NCBI GenBank assembly: GCA_021604725.1
Contig: BQJN01000030.1
Location: forward strand, 1-44,369
Length of the DNA: 44,369 nucleotides
Origin: Lysobacteraceae bacterium
GTDB taxonomy: Bacteria > Pseudomonadota > Gammaproteobacteria > Xanthomonadales > BQJN01
Direction of reading: 5' to 3'
Positions 8,985 through 17,654 of this stretch are shown one piece after another. Position numbers and translations under genes: made by a program. A model generated the notes under the pieces. The model did no database searches, had not been told where the DNA came from, and was given only the letters and a program-made list of their open reading frames with translations. The first letter of the stretch is position 1. Every line of letters begins with the position of its first letter.

Positions 8985-11096
8985 ATGTTGACCTTTCTGA
9001 AAATTGTGCTCGCGGTGATCCTGGTCATCGTAGCTATCCTTGTCATTGCCTTCTTGCTGTTCAAGCGTTGGATCACCCGCGTTGGCGAAAGACAAAGCAA
9101 CGCCTATGAATTGATCGATCGAAAATATCAACAACCGGCCCGCGTTCGCTTGCGTCGCACTCAGGCTAGCTGTACCAGCAAGGAATTTGACGACAAGTGG
9201 AGCCAATGCGCCCGTCTTGGTTTCATACGACTGGCAGATTTCGACGACTCCTTTGGCGGCCTTGAGCTGCTGCGGGCCGGCGGTCACAGCACACTGCCAT
9301 TGTCGTTGGTCCTGACGGATAGCGCGGAGGAAGAGGTCCACTTCGCTATGTTTTTCATAACCCAGGACCTATGCCTGGAGGCGGTGAGCGATGGGCCCGA
9401 GCCGGCGATTCGATCGAAGCGGCTGACCTGGTCGGTTGACCCCTCCCTTGCTCTTGAAGACGCGATCGCGAAGTTGCGGACAAAGATCGAAGGTGTCGAG
9501 TGCCAGAAACCGGACATCAGACTGATTCGAAATGGCTATGAACAGGCCTATGCAACACGCATGGATCATTGGCTGCAGCGTCCGCCTACCCTGGATGAAT
9601 TCCAGGCTCTTGCATCGACGCCGAAACACGACGAAGAGGCGGTGAGGACCGCGCATGAACTTGCGGTGGGGCTGTGGCAGGATCAGGTCCGCGATGCGGT
9701 GATCGACCGCTACCGGCGCAGCAGCCAGATGGATGCAACGAGCTGGGAACGGATTGTAGATGACATCGACGTTGTGTACGGCCATCTCAGCGGTGAAGAT
9801 ATTACCAACATGCTTGGCTACGACGATACCTGCGAGCGAATCGTTGGTCAGCTTTCGGAACAGGGGTTGGCCGGCATTGATCTCTACGACGCGGCAGCCA
9901 GTCGTCTTCCGCCGGAGTATCGGCGAGTTCAGCTCGGCGAGGTGCGCCTACCCTTGAGATCGGTGCTGTACATCCCCGACGAAGATGCATCTGAACAAGC
10001 TGCACCGGTCGGAGCCTATCTTTACAGTGGCCAGGCCGATACCGGAGAAACTGTTCACGGCAGCATCGTTGCGAGCAACGCTGGCGATGCAAAACAACAG
10101 TTGGCGCGTCTCGGCGTCAAAGACCAATCGCTACTTGGCAGCCCAGAGTTTGGGGGCGATGAAAACATGCCCCTGGACCCCGATATCGCTGCCTACGTCG
10201 CCAAAGCGATGTACCAAAGCACGGGCCGCGCCATGCTCTCTGCGCTGGCGATGAATTGGCTCATTTGGGCACCACCGGCATTGCTGATCTGCTGGAGTCT
10301 AGTCGAAGGCAAGCCCTATGGCTGGGGGGACTATGCGGGATTCGCTTATGGCATCGCTGCGGCTTTGCTTCTTGTCGGCCTGATTGCACCAGCAACGCTT
10401 TACACACAACTGCAGTCGGCTCGGGTTCACGGGCGTAGGGCCGGCGCCCGGCGCTTCGTTAGTCTATTGGAGCACTGGCCGATCAACGGGATTCCAAAAA
10501 CGCAATTGCATGTCGAGCGCTGCAAAATTCTGGCGGAGGAGGGAAAACTGGCCGAGGCGGAGGCTTTGTTGGATCAACGTAGAGGAGAAATGTCTCACCA
10601 AGAATACCTCTCCGCCCAGATACAGATCTTCGGAGAGGGAGGCGATTTCGAGCGCATGATCGCCGTTACTCGGACGTTAGTTGCGGAGTACCCAGGCGGT
10701 GAGACCGCGCCCATTGAACTGGCGTTGGCGCTGGCAAGGTACACAGACGAAATAGAAGAGTCAGTCCAGATTCTGCATTCTATTTCTCGATTGGAGCTGC
10801 CGGAGATAGCGATCATTGGCTACGACTTTGCCTTGGGCGTCACGGCTTTGAAACGTGGCGATAACGAAAAAGCGCTTGGCTTTCTGTCTCGTGCGACCAA
10901 GGCAGCAGAGCAATTCAAATCCCTGCCGTTGATGACAGCGATGGTCGCAGAAATGTCGGGATACGCGGCACTGGCTTATCGGCAACTGGGGCAAACGGAG
11001 AAAGCTGACGACCTTTGGGCGAGCGTTGAGCCGCTGCTGCGACGTCACCGGTCTTGCCAACCGATTCTGGACGCTTACGCGGCCGCGTGCGGTTAA
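8985..11096 (+). CDS. Unrecognised membrane protein with TPR-like C-terminal region
   Basis: The frame opens at 8874, but the ATG at 8985, preceded by GTCGAGGG, gives a proper N-terminal membrane segment (MLTFLKIVLAVILVIVAILVIAFLLF), so I use it: 703 residues. The order is transmembrane helix 2-26, a large soluble region to about residue 420 with no recognised fold, and two more transmembrane helices (about 424-442 WLIWAPPALLICWSLV and 448-472). About 220 residues of helical pairs follow, with TPR-like spacing (AEEGKLAEAEALLDQ, LKRGDNEKALGFLSRA, AYRQLGQTEKADDLW). I do not recognise the family. It may be an inner-membrane scaffold with cytoplasmic TPRs. It is a single gene, divergent from the barrel gene, and ends 14 bp before the convergent GFA gene. 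Confidence 0.7.
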   Translation: MLTFLKIVLAVILVIVAILVIAFLLFKRWITRVGERQSNAYELIDRKYQQPARVRLRRTQASCTSKEFDDKWSQCARLGFIRLADFDDSFGGLELLRAGGHSTLPLSLVLTDSAEEEVHFAMFFITQDLCLEAVSDGPEPAIRSKRLTWSVDPSLALEDAIAKLRTKIEGVECQKPDIRLIRNGYEQAYATRMDHWLQRPPTLDEFQALASTPKHDEEAVRTAHELAVGLWQDQVRDAVIDRYRRSSQMDATSWERIVDDIDVVYGHLSGEDITNMLGYDDTCERIVGQLSEQGLAGIDLYDAAASRLPPEYRRVQLGEVRLPLRSVLYIPDEDASEQAAPVGAYLYSGQADTGETVHGSIVASNAGDAKQQLARLGVKDQSLLGSPEFGGDENMPLDPDIAAYVAKAMYQSTGRAMLSALAMNWLIWAPPALLICWSLVEGKPYGWGDYAGFAYGIAAALLLVGLIAPATLYTQLQSARVHGRRAGARRFVSLLEHWPINGIPKTQLHVERCKILAEEGKLAEAEALLDQRRGEMSHQEYLSAQIQIFGEGGDFERMIAVTRTLVAEYPGGETAPIELALALARYTDEIEESVQILHSISRLELPEIAIIGYDFALGVTALKRGDNEKALGFLSRATKAAEQFKSLPLMTAMVAEMSGYAALAYRQLGQTEKADDLWASVEPLLRRHRSCQPILDAYAAACG

Positions 11097-11110
11097 GCTT
11101 TGCGATTAAC

Positions 11111-11467
11111 TCAAAGCAGCGTTCGGCCGTCGTATTGACGAATGTTCAGTTCGCGCGGCTCAATGCCTTCGACGCAGCCTAAGTTGACTCGATATTTGCC
11201 CGGCTCGTAGATGCTGTCGTGGAACGGGTAGATGCCACAGGTCTTGCAGAAATGGTGATTCACGTCGTGATCGCCAAAATGGTAGACGGCCATTGCATCT
11301 TGGCCGGCCAGCAGTTCGAAATCCTGAGGCGGATAGTAGGCGCTGGACATGATGGCGTTCTTGCGAATGCAGATCGAGCAATTGCACTGCAAGGCGTCGG
11401 TGATCGGTTCGCTTTGAAACCGAAAGCGAACCGCGCCGCAATGACAACTGCCCTGGTAACTGATCAT
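11111..11467 (-). CDS. GFA family (glutathione-dependent formaldehyde-activating enzyme-like) protein
   Basis: A 118-residue zinc protein of the GFA/CENP-V fold. Zinc ligands are visible in the expected order: C-H-C (Cys8, Cys10), C-N-C-S-I-C (Cys28, Cys30, Cys33) and HFCKTCGIYPFH. The family prototype accelerates the reaction of formaldehyde with glutathione, but most members have unknown substrates. Its ATG overlaps the stop of the RND adaptor gene by 4 bp (ATGA, 11467-11464), so it is translationally coupled as the last gene of the four-gene operon 16604-11111. Its link with the efflux pump is unexplained. Confidence 0.9.
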   Translation of the reverse strand: MISYQGSCHCGAVRFRFQSEPITDALQCNCSICIRKNAIMSSAYYPPQDFELLAGQDAMAVYHFGDHDVNHHFCKTCGIYPFHDSIYEPGKYRVNLGCVEGIEPRELNIRQYDGRTLL

Positions 11468-12522
11468 TCTGCCGCCGGTGGTCCACCTGCCGAGACCGTT
11501 TGGCCCTCTCGCAAGCGCTCGTTGCCGCGTGTGATGACGGTCATGCCAGGCGACAGATCACCCATCACCTCAATCCAGTCGCCATCAGCAACGCCGGTTT
11601 CGACCATAATCCGCCGCGCCGTTTGATCCTCATTGACGACAAAGACGTAGATGCCGTCGCCTCGCAGGACCAGTGCGTCACGTGGCACGGCCAGCACTTC
11701 GCGATAGCGGTCAGTCGGGACTTCGGCTCGCAAGGTTTGCCCAGCAGGCCAGGTATTGGGTGGGACTTTGATGCGCAGTTCAAACAAATGCGTGTCCTGA
11801 TCTCCGACGGCGATAGACGCGCGAACGACGGCGCTCTCACGTCGCTTGCCATCGGTTAAGGTGATCTCATCCCCGGCCTTGCTGAAATTGATGTACTCCA
11901 GCGGTACGCGGGCAATGGCCTCAAGTGAATCTGGGTCAAGCATCCGCGCCACCTCATCGCCCACCGCCACTCGCTCTCCGGTTTGCACATAGCGCTGCGC
12001 AACTACGCCATGAAAGGGCGCGCGAATGCGCGAGCGATCAATCTCATCCTGCAACTGAGCGATACGCGCTTGCTGGGCTGCCTTGTCAGCGGCCGCCGAT
12101 GCTCGATCAGCGACGGTTTGTTCCAGCTGCGAACGGGCCGCCGAGTTCTGAGCGGACAACTTCTGCAGACGGTCTTGCTCGGAGGTCAGGTATTGAAGCT
12201 GCGCCTCGGCCCTGGCCAATAGAGCTTCTGTTTCCCGCAAACGCAGTCGCAGCGGCTTGTCGTCGACGGCGGCGATGATATCGCCTTGATCAACCTCCGA
12301 ACCGGCTTCCAGCGACGTCGTCAAACGGCCGGACACCTCAGCGGCAAGACGAATGTCGTTGCGACTGATCACCGTTGCAGCCACCCGCGCGTGCGGAGCC
12401 ATGGTCATCAATTGACTTTCAGCGGTCATTACCTGCACCGGCCGAGGCCCGCCTGGTTGCGCCCAGGCCAGCGGTGTGAGCAACAAAGCCAGCCAAACGA
12501 TCCGTGATTTCAAATCCATCAT
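11464..12522 (-). CDS. RND efflux periplasmic adaptor subunit (membrane fusion protein)
   Basis: Adaptor that joins an inner-membrane RND pump to an outer-membrane channel. The frame is open from 12555, but I choose the ATG at 12522 because GGGAA precedes it at good spacing and it starts a classical signal peptide (MMDLKSRIVWLALLLTPLAWAQ), giving about 352 residues. Domains in order: the first half of the lipoyl motif (EVSGRLTTSLEAGSEVDQGD), a coiled-coil hairpin rich in Ala, Gln and Glu (ALLARAEAQLQYL...QDEIDRS), the second lipoyl half (RIRAPFHGVVAQRYVQTGERV), a beta-barrel and the membrane-proximal domain. It lies 36 bp after the RND permease, overlaps the GFA gene by 4 bp, and has no outer-membrane channel gene beside it. 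Confidence 0.92.
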   Translation of the reverse strand: MMDLKSRIVWLALLLTPLAWAQPGGPRPVQVMTAESQLMTMAPHARVAATVISRNDIRLAAEVSGRLTTSLEAGSEVDQGDIIAAVDDKPLRLRLRETEALLARAEAQLQYLTSEQDRLQKLSAQNSAARSQLEQTVADRASAAADKAAQQARIAQLQDEIDRSRIRAPFHGVVAQRYVQTGERVAVGDEVARMLDPDSLEAIARVPLEYINFSKAGDEITLTDGKRRESAVVRASIAVGDQDTHLFELRIKVPPNTWPAGQTLRAEVPTDRYREVLAVPRDALVLRGDGIYVFVVNEDQTARRIMVETGVADGDWIEVMGDLSPGMTVITRGNERLREGQTVSAGGPPAAE

Positions 12523-12558
12523 CTCAATTCCCGTGCATGTCTTGTTTCGTGCCATCGA

Positions 12559-15500
12559 TCAGGCCGGTTCCAGTGCGCCATCGGCGATCTTTCGCTGCTT
12601 TTCTTCACCCAAGCGCAACAGGCTAGGCAGCAATATGAGGGTGAACGCGGTGGAAACCAGCATGCCGCCGACAATGACTGCAGCCAGACCTCGGTATAGC
12701 TCAGAGCCGGCACCCGGCAGTACCAGCAACGGCAACATGCCGAAGACTGTGGTCATGGTGCTCATTAGAATAGGACGCAGTCGCAGGCGCACCGCCTGGT
12801 GCACCGCATCGCGACGCCACAGCCCCTCACGCTCACCAGCGCGAGACTGATGGACCAGCAAGATTGCATTGTTAACAACCAGTCCCAGCAAGATCACGAA
12901 GCCAATCATGGTCAGCAAATCCATCGGCTGGATTACGCCCACCAAATTGAGGATTCGTATCGCCAGAACACCGCCGATAGTCGCCATCGGAATGGTTAGC
13001 ACCACCAGCAAACTGTCTTTGAAAGAACGGAACAGCGCGCTGATCAACAAATAGAGAATGACGATCGCCAAAGCGAAACTGCCGGACATGTTGCGCAACG
13101 CGATATCCAGGTCTTCGGCACTGCCACGGTAAGTTATCACGCCATCCTCGGGCATTGCCGCTTGAATGGCCGGTGCAACATCGGCGCGCAGAATTTCCAG
13201 CGCACGCTCCAGCGACATCTCCTCAGGCGGCGTGACACTGAGGGTCAAGGTTCGTCGACGATCAATCCTGCGTATCTGGCTGGGTCCGCCGGTGCGCTTT
13301 AGCTCAACCAGATTGCCGACCGGCTGTACCGCACCATCGGGCGTTGCCACCGGCAGGGCCATCAACTCTTCTGGCGACACCCATCCTTCGGACCGGACGA
13401 TAATATTCAAGCGTCGGTCGCCATCAAAGTACTCACCAACAAAAGCACCATCGCCGAGCGCTCGAATAACGGTCGCCAGATCGTTGCGGGTCCAACCAGC
13501 CTCCGCCAGTCGACGGTCATCAGGCAAGAAACGCAATTCAGGTTCAGCCAGCTCAAGACCGGGTTGCGGACGAGCCTGCGCACCCGGCATGTGTTGCATG
13601 ACTGCGCCGAAGCCGGCGGCACCGGCCGCCAACAGCGCCTCGTAGTCACGTGCCTGCAGATCGATGTCGATGCCACGACCACCTGAGTAGCGCTGAAAAA
13701 TGGCAGATCGCTGCGGAAAAGCCATGGTGTCCGGGAAACCGCCCAGCACCTCGCCCCATAACACGCCCACCAAATCATCCAGCTTGTCCGGATCTTTGGC
13801 GCGGGCCCCCATGAAGCCGAAATTGCCAAACATGCCGATGAAGTAATTCTCGACAGCGGGCTCGCGAGTACCGTCGAGAAACGGCTGCAGCCGCTCCATG
13901 ATCGGTTTGACCAGTTCCTCTTCAGCGGTGTCAGGACCCAAGCCCGGCGGCGGCAGGATCGGTGCAAACACGAAATTCATGCGCCCTTCGGGCAAGTAAT
14001 CGGCATCGGGTTTGAGCAGCACCACCAACAACACCGGGATGGTAATCAAGCCGAGAATCCAGGCCATGCGCCGGCCCGGCCGATCGGTCAGGCGCATGAT
14101 GAAATTGGAGGTGTTTTCCCACCAGTGGCTGTGTCGATCCCTGAGCTTGGCATCTTTCAGGATATTGGCCGCCGCTGTTGGCAGCACAGTCACAGCCACA
14201 ATCAGCGAGGCGACAACCGCCACGGCGATGGTCAGGGCAAGGTCGGCGAACAGCTGGCCGGCGACATCTTTGAGGAACACTACGGGCAGGAAAATGGCGA
14301 CCGTGGTGGCGGTTGAGGCCAATAGCGCGCCCCAGACCTGCATGGTGCCTTTCTCAGCCGCGTGATTGCTGTCTTCGCCTCGCTCACGCAGCCTGACAAT
14401 GTTCTCCAGAACAACGATGGCCGCATCAAGAACCATCCCCACGGCGAAGGCCAGGCCCGCCAGCGAGATGGCATTGAGCGTACGCCCGGCGGCATCAAGC
14501 ACAATGAAATCGAGCAGCACACACAGTGGAATGGCCAACGCCACCACCAATGTCGCCCGAAACTTGCGCAGGAACCACCACAACACACCGATGGCCAACA
14601 TGATGCCCAGCAACAAGTTGTTGGTAACCATGGAAATGGCGCGCTCGACATACAGCGTTTCGTCGTAAACCTGGGTGATGCTCAAGCCGGCATTGGACAA
14701 CACGTCGCGGTCGAGCTCGTCCACCGCTTCCTGTAGATTGCCCATCACCTCAAGAATATTCACACCAACTTCCGGAATGGCGTTGAGTGCAATCGATGGC
14801 CCGCCGTTTTGCGCCAGCATGCCTGAGCGGTCGGTCATTTCGCGCGTTACCGTGGCGACGTCTGACAGTTTGACCGGCTCGGCATTTCGCCAGTCGATGA
14901 TCATGTCACCCAGGTCAGCGACCTCGTAGCGCCCAGCAAATCGCAGCGTATATTGCCGCTTGCCAACTTCGGAAAAACCACCGGATACATCTTCGTTGTT
15001 ACCGATACGGCCCATGGCTCGGGATAGATCCAGGCCTAAACTGGCCGCGCGATAAGGATCGAAAGTGACCCTGACCTCGTAGGGTCGGCCGCCGAAGGCA
15101 TTGGTAGACGCGACGCCGGGAACACGCTCAAGGCGGTCCTGAACAACTTCTCGCACAAAATCCTGATAGGTTGCCGCCTCGCGGTCGTTTCCGGATAACG
15201 GTTTGATCGCAAACCAGGCAATGGCACCGCTGAATTGGTCGCCTGAAACTCGGATTACCGGCTCGTTGGCATCCGGCGGGTAACGTGGCACCTGATTAAG
15301 GCGGTTCATCACTTCAATCAATGCGCGGTTGATATCAACATCAATATCAAACTCAATGCGGATCGACCCTGAGCCGCGCGAGGCGGTTGCTTCGATTCGG
15401 GTCATGCCCGGCAAACCGCGCAGCACATCTTCTTGCGGTTCGATGATCTCCGATTCCACCTCCGCTGGAGCCGCGGCTCGCCAGCCGGTGCTGATATTGA

Positions 15501-15633
15501 TAAACGGCTGATCCACCTGTGGGGTCAGTTGCACTGGCAAACGGGTGAGGCTGATGACTCCAAACAAGGTCGCCAATAGGCCAGCGACCACCACCGCCAC
15601 CGGGTTTGAAAGCGAGAGTCGAGTCAGAGTCAT
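12559..15633 (-). CDS. RND family efflux permease (AcrB/MMPL-type pump)
   Basis: A 1024-residue inner-membrane proton-driven pump. I start at the ATG at 15633 (MTLTRLSLSNPVAVVVAGLLATLFG) because the 27 residues upstream are not protein-like and this ATG overlaps the stop of the preceding gene by 4 bp. The usual duplicated layout is seen: one transmembrane helix, a large periplasmic loop, six helices (including LAGLAFAVGMVLDAAIVVLEN), a second periplasmic loop, and a C-terminal helix block (LLVVLTIPMATIGGVLAIRIL and FVILLGLVVNNAILLVHQSRAG). In helix 4 the motif reads L-D-A-A-I-V, so the second Asp of the AcrB D-D pair is Ala, as I recall for heavy-metal pumps of the CusA kind. Substrate unknown. 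The pump works with the adaptor encoded next. Confidence 0.94.
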   Translation of the reverse strand: MTLTRLSLSNPVAVVVAGLLATLFGVISLTRLPVQLTPQVDQPFINISTGWRAAAPAEVESEIIEPQEDVLRGLPGMTRIEATASRGSGSIRIEFDIDVDINRALIEVMNRLNQVPRYPPDANEPVIRVSGDQFSGAIAWFAIKPLSGNDREAATYQDFVREVVQDRLERVPGVASTNAFGGRPYEVRVTFDPYRAASLGLDLSRAMGRIGNNEDVSGGFSEVGKRQYTLRFAGRYEVADLGDMIIDWRNAEPVKLSDVATVTREMTDRSGMLAQNGGPSIALNAIPEVGVNILEVMGNLQEAVDELDRDVLSNAGLSITQVYDETLYVERAISMVTNNLLLGIMLAIGVLWWFLRKFRATLVVALAIPLCVLLDFIVLDAAGRTLNAISLAGLAFAVGMVLDAAIVVLENIVRLRERGEDSNHAAEKGTMQVWGALLASTATTVAIFLPVVFLKDVAGQLFADLALTIAVAVVASLIVAVTVLPTAAANILKDAKLRDRHSHWWENTSNFIMRLTDRPGRRMAWILGLITIPVLLVVLLKPDADYLPEGRMNFVFAPILPPPGLGPDTAEEELVKPIMERLQPFLDGTREPAVENYFIGMFGNFGFMGARAKDPDKLDDLVGVLWGEVLGGFPDTMAFPQRSAIFQRYSGGRGIDIDLQARDYEALLAAGAAGFGAVMQHMPGAQARPQPGLELAEPELRFLPDDRRLAEAGWTRNDLATVIRALGDGAFVGEYFDGDRRLNIIVRSEGWVSPEELMALPVATPDGAVQPVGNLVELKRTGGPSQIRRIDRRRTLTLSVTPPEEMSLERALEILRADVAPAIQAAMPEDGVITYRGSAEDLDIALRNMSGSFALAIVILYLLISALFRSFKDSLLVVLTIPMATIGGVLAIRILNLVGVIQPMDLLTMIGFVILLGLVVNNAILLVHQSRAGEREGLWRRDAVHQAVRLRLRPILMSTMTTVFGMLPLLVLPGAGSELYRGLAAVIVGGMLVSTAFTLILLPSLLRLGEEKQRKIADGALEPA

Positions 15634-16604
15634 GTCTTCACCGTACCTTCGTCCAGCCCGAATTGGGCCTGCCATTGTTTCAATTGGTGCAAGTTCACAC
15701 CGATGCCGCCGCACACCACGACCAGAATGTCATGGTAATCAGCCAGAGCCTGCTTTGATTGGAAAAAATTGACGTCATCGTAGATCGGTGCCAGGGCCGC
15801 GCCGCAAGACGGCTCGACCAACACACGCCGATCATTGGCGAACTTCACACAACCATCGATAGCCTGTTTGTCGTTCACCAATAGACTATGAACGGCACGA
15901 TGGTCTGTCGCTTGCAAGGCTCGACGACAAACCTGACGTGCGCCCAAAGTGGTCGCAACCGTGTCGATTCCATCGAGCGCGGCGTCCTTGCCTTCGGCCA
16001 AGCCCTTGGCCAAAGACGCGGCGCCAAAGGTTTCCACGCCAATCAAGTCAACCTCGGCCCAGCGTGGGTCTTGCTCCGCCGCCGTTACCAGGCCATGGTC
16101 GATGCCAGCCAACAAGCCGCCGCCACCAACGGCCACAACAATGGCGTCAGGCGGCGAATCAAGTTGCGATGTCAGCTCGCGAACCAGAGACGCGTGACCG
16201 GCCCAAATCAACTCGTGATCGAACGGATGGACCAGGGCTGCGCCATTGGACTCAGTCAATCGGCAAGCGTGATCATTGGCCTCGGCCCAATCTGACCCGT
16301 GAACCAGGACTTCTGCTTTTTCGCCACGCAGCCAATCGCAGACCACCTGCGGTGTACTCGACGGCGTCACTACAGTCACCGGCACGCCGAGCTGCCGACC
16401 GGCCCAGGCCGTGGCAAAGCCGGCGTTGCCGCCTGAGGACGACACCAAGTGATCCACACCATCGGCCACCAGCCGTTCACACAGGTGTCCAATACCCCGA
16501 ATCTTGAACGAACCCACCGGCTGGAAACACTCCATCTTCAGTTGAATATGCAGGCGATGTGGCCTCGGCCACGACTCGACCGGTGTTTGAATATGCAAGG
16601 TCAT
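15630..16604 (-). CDS. PLP-dependent L-serine/threonine dehydratase, animal SDS-like
   Basis: A 324-residue fold-type II PLP enzyme expected to convert L-serine (or threonine) to pyruvate (or 2-oxobutyrate) and ammonia. The PLP lysine is Lys34 in QPVGSFKIRGIGH. The phosphate and substrate loop is SSSGGNAGFATAWAGRQLG, the glycine loop is VGGGGLLAG (about 162-170), and the alkali-metal/PLP-ring region is VEPSCGAALA. From memory the sequence tracks mammalian cytosolic serine dehydratase closely (GSFKIRGIGHLC, ILVEPACGAALA), more than bacterial IlvA. It starts the operon with the RND pump (4-bp overlap at 15633-15630). A second, unrelated Fe-S serine dehydratase lies 2.6 kb away. Confidence 0.9.
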   Translation of the reverse strand: MTLHIQTPVESWPRPHRLHIQLKMECFQPVGSFKIRGIGHLCERLVADGVDHLVSSSGGNAGFATAWAGRQLGVPVTVVTPSSTPQVVCDWLRGEKAEVLVHGSDWAEANDHACRLTESNGAALVHPFDHELIWAGHASLVRELTSQLDSPPDAIVVAVGGGGLLAGIDHGLVTAAEQDPRWAEVDLIGVETFGAASLAKGLAEGKDAALDGIDTVATTLGARQVCRRALQATDHRAVHSLLVNDKQAIDGCVKFANDRRVLVEPSCGAALAPIYDDVNFFQSKQALADYHDILVVVCGGIGVNLHQLKQWQAQFGLDEGTVKT

Positions 16605-16661
16605 GACGCTGTGGTTCAGCCTTATGGTTTCGAAATCGTACCGTGTAGTGAATCACATATA

Positions 16662-16677
16662 CTGTTCAAATGTACAG
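16662..16677. promoter_or_regulatory. LexA-like palindrome CTGT-N8-ACAG
   Basis: The sequence TACTGTTCAAATGTACAG fits the Escherichia coli SOS-box core CTGT-N8-ACAG with an AT-rich centre. It lies 58 bp upstream of the serine dehydratase/RND operon start and could be its operator. A match of this core is expected about 0.7 times by chance in a window of this size, so the call is weak. Confidence 0.25.
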
Positions 16678-16794
16678 CTTTAACGTGATTCTCACCCGCT
16701 TGCTACGGGCACGCGATGATTGGGCTTGCAAACGCTTTCGTCAACTGCCGAAAGTCAGGCGCGGCACCCGGAGTTGAGGTGCAACCTCGAGTTG

Positions 16795-17206
16795 GCACCG
16801 CAATCGCGGTGCTGTCGATTCCGGATCAAGTCCGGAATGACGAAGTGAGAGCTGGCGCAAGAGCTGAGCGAACGTAACGCAGGATGAATGCGAAGCTTGA
16901 ACCGCGCCGAAGACGCGTTACACGCAGCCACGTCATTCCGGGCCTGGACCCGGAATCCAGAAGCAGCGTTAAGGAGGCGCCACAACTGTGGCGCTGTAGA
17001 TTCCGGATCAAGTCCGGAATGACGAAGTGAGAGCTGGCGCGAGAGCTGAGCGAACATAACGCAGGATGACTGAGAAACTTGAATCGCGCCGAAGACGTGT
17101 TACACGCAGCCACGTCATTCCGGGCCTGGACCCGGAATCCAGAAGCAGCGTCAAGGTGACGCCACAACTGTGGCGCTGTAGATTCCGGATCAAGTCCGGA
17201 ATGACG
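16795..17206. repeat. Tandem three-hairpin palindromic elements (family R), 182-bp period
   Basis: Two complete 94-bp elements (16931-17024 and 17113-17206) and a truncated first one (to about 16842). Each begins CGTCATTCC and ends GGAATGACG. Inside are hairpin 1 ATTCCGGG...CCCGGAAT, hairpin 2 CGCCACA-AC-TGTGGCG and hairpin 3 ATTCCGGA-TCAAG-TCCGGAAT. GATTCCGG recurs at 16817, 16999 and 17181, exactly 182 bp apart, so the elements and their spacers were amplified together. In the truncated copy hairpin 2 reads GCACCGC-AATC-GCGGTGC, a different sequence that still pairs. The array ends about 150 bp before the GIY-YIG gene. Confidence 0.85.
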
Positions 17207-17360
17207 AATTGAGGGTGCGTGATTGCGGTTATGGAGCTGGTTCGGAAATGGCCTAGAGAAAGTGAGGGAAATTTCCGGTTCTACTCGCGGCTATTTCGCT
17301 ACCTGACCCTCGATTGACGCATCCATAATCAGCTAAACCGAAATAGCACGGATGCCCTTC

Positions 17361-17648
17361 ATGAAAACAACATGCGTCTATATCCTCACGTCGAAACCGA
17401 ATGGAACGCTCTATGTCGGCGTGACCAGCAACCTGCAAGGTCGTGTCTATGCGCACCGAAACCATCTAGTCGACGGCTTCACCATGACGCACGGTATTGA
17501 TCGCTTGGTTTGGTACGAAGTGCATCAGGATATCCGGGAAGCGATTGCTCGGGAGAAACGGATAAAGGGATGGAAACGAGCATGGAAAGTTCAGTTGATC
17601 GAGAAGACCAACCCCGATTGGAATGACCTCTACACCTCGATTCTGTAG
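17361..17648 (+). CDS. Small GIY-YIG nuclease family protein inside a repeat array
   Basis: A 95-residue single-domain GIY-YIG protein (YhbQ/URI type). I start at the ATG at 17361 because family members usually begin just before VYIL; an in-frame ATG at 17352 would add MPF. The core reads CVYILTSKPNGTLYVGVTSN, the two short strands of the motif, followed by Arg (GRVYAHR), the conserved H, and the catalytic-type Glu in AIAREKRIKGWKRAWK. These are likely metal-dependent DNA nucleases of uncertain role. The gene is alone: family R elements end about 150 bp before it, and the next one begins 6 bp after its stop codon. That embedding suggests a link between nuclease and repeat, like RAYT enzymes and REP sequences (inference). 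Confidence 0.92.
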   Translation: MKTTCVYILTSKPNGTLYVGVTSNLQGRVYAHRNHLVDGFTMTHGIDRLVWYEVHQDIREAIAREKRIKGWKRAWKVQLIEKTNPDWNDLYTSIL

Positions 17649-17654
17649 CGCCCA

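Noticed and set aside
16671-16778. A 35-codon frame starting in the LexA-like palindrome
   Set aside because: No ribosome-binding site, the start lies inside the palindrome, and no protein family is recognisable.
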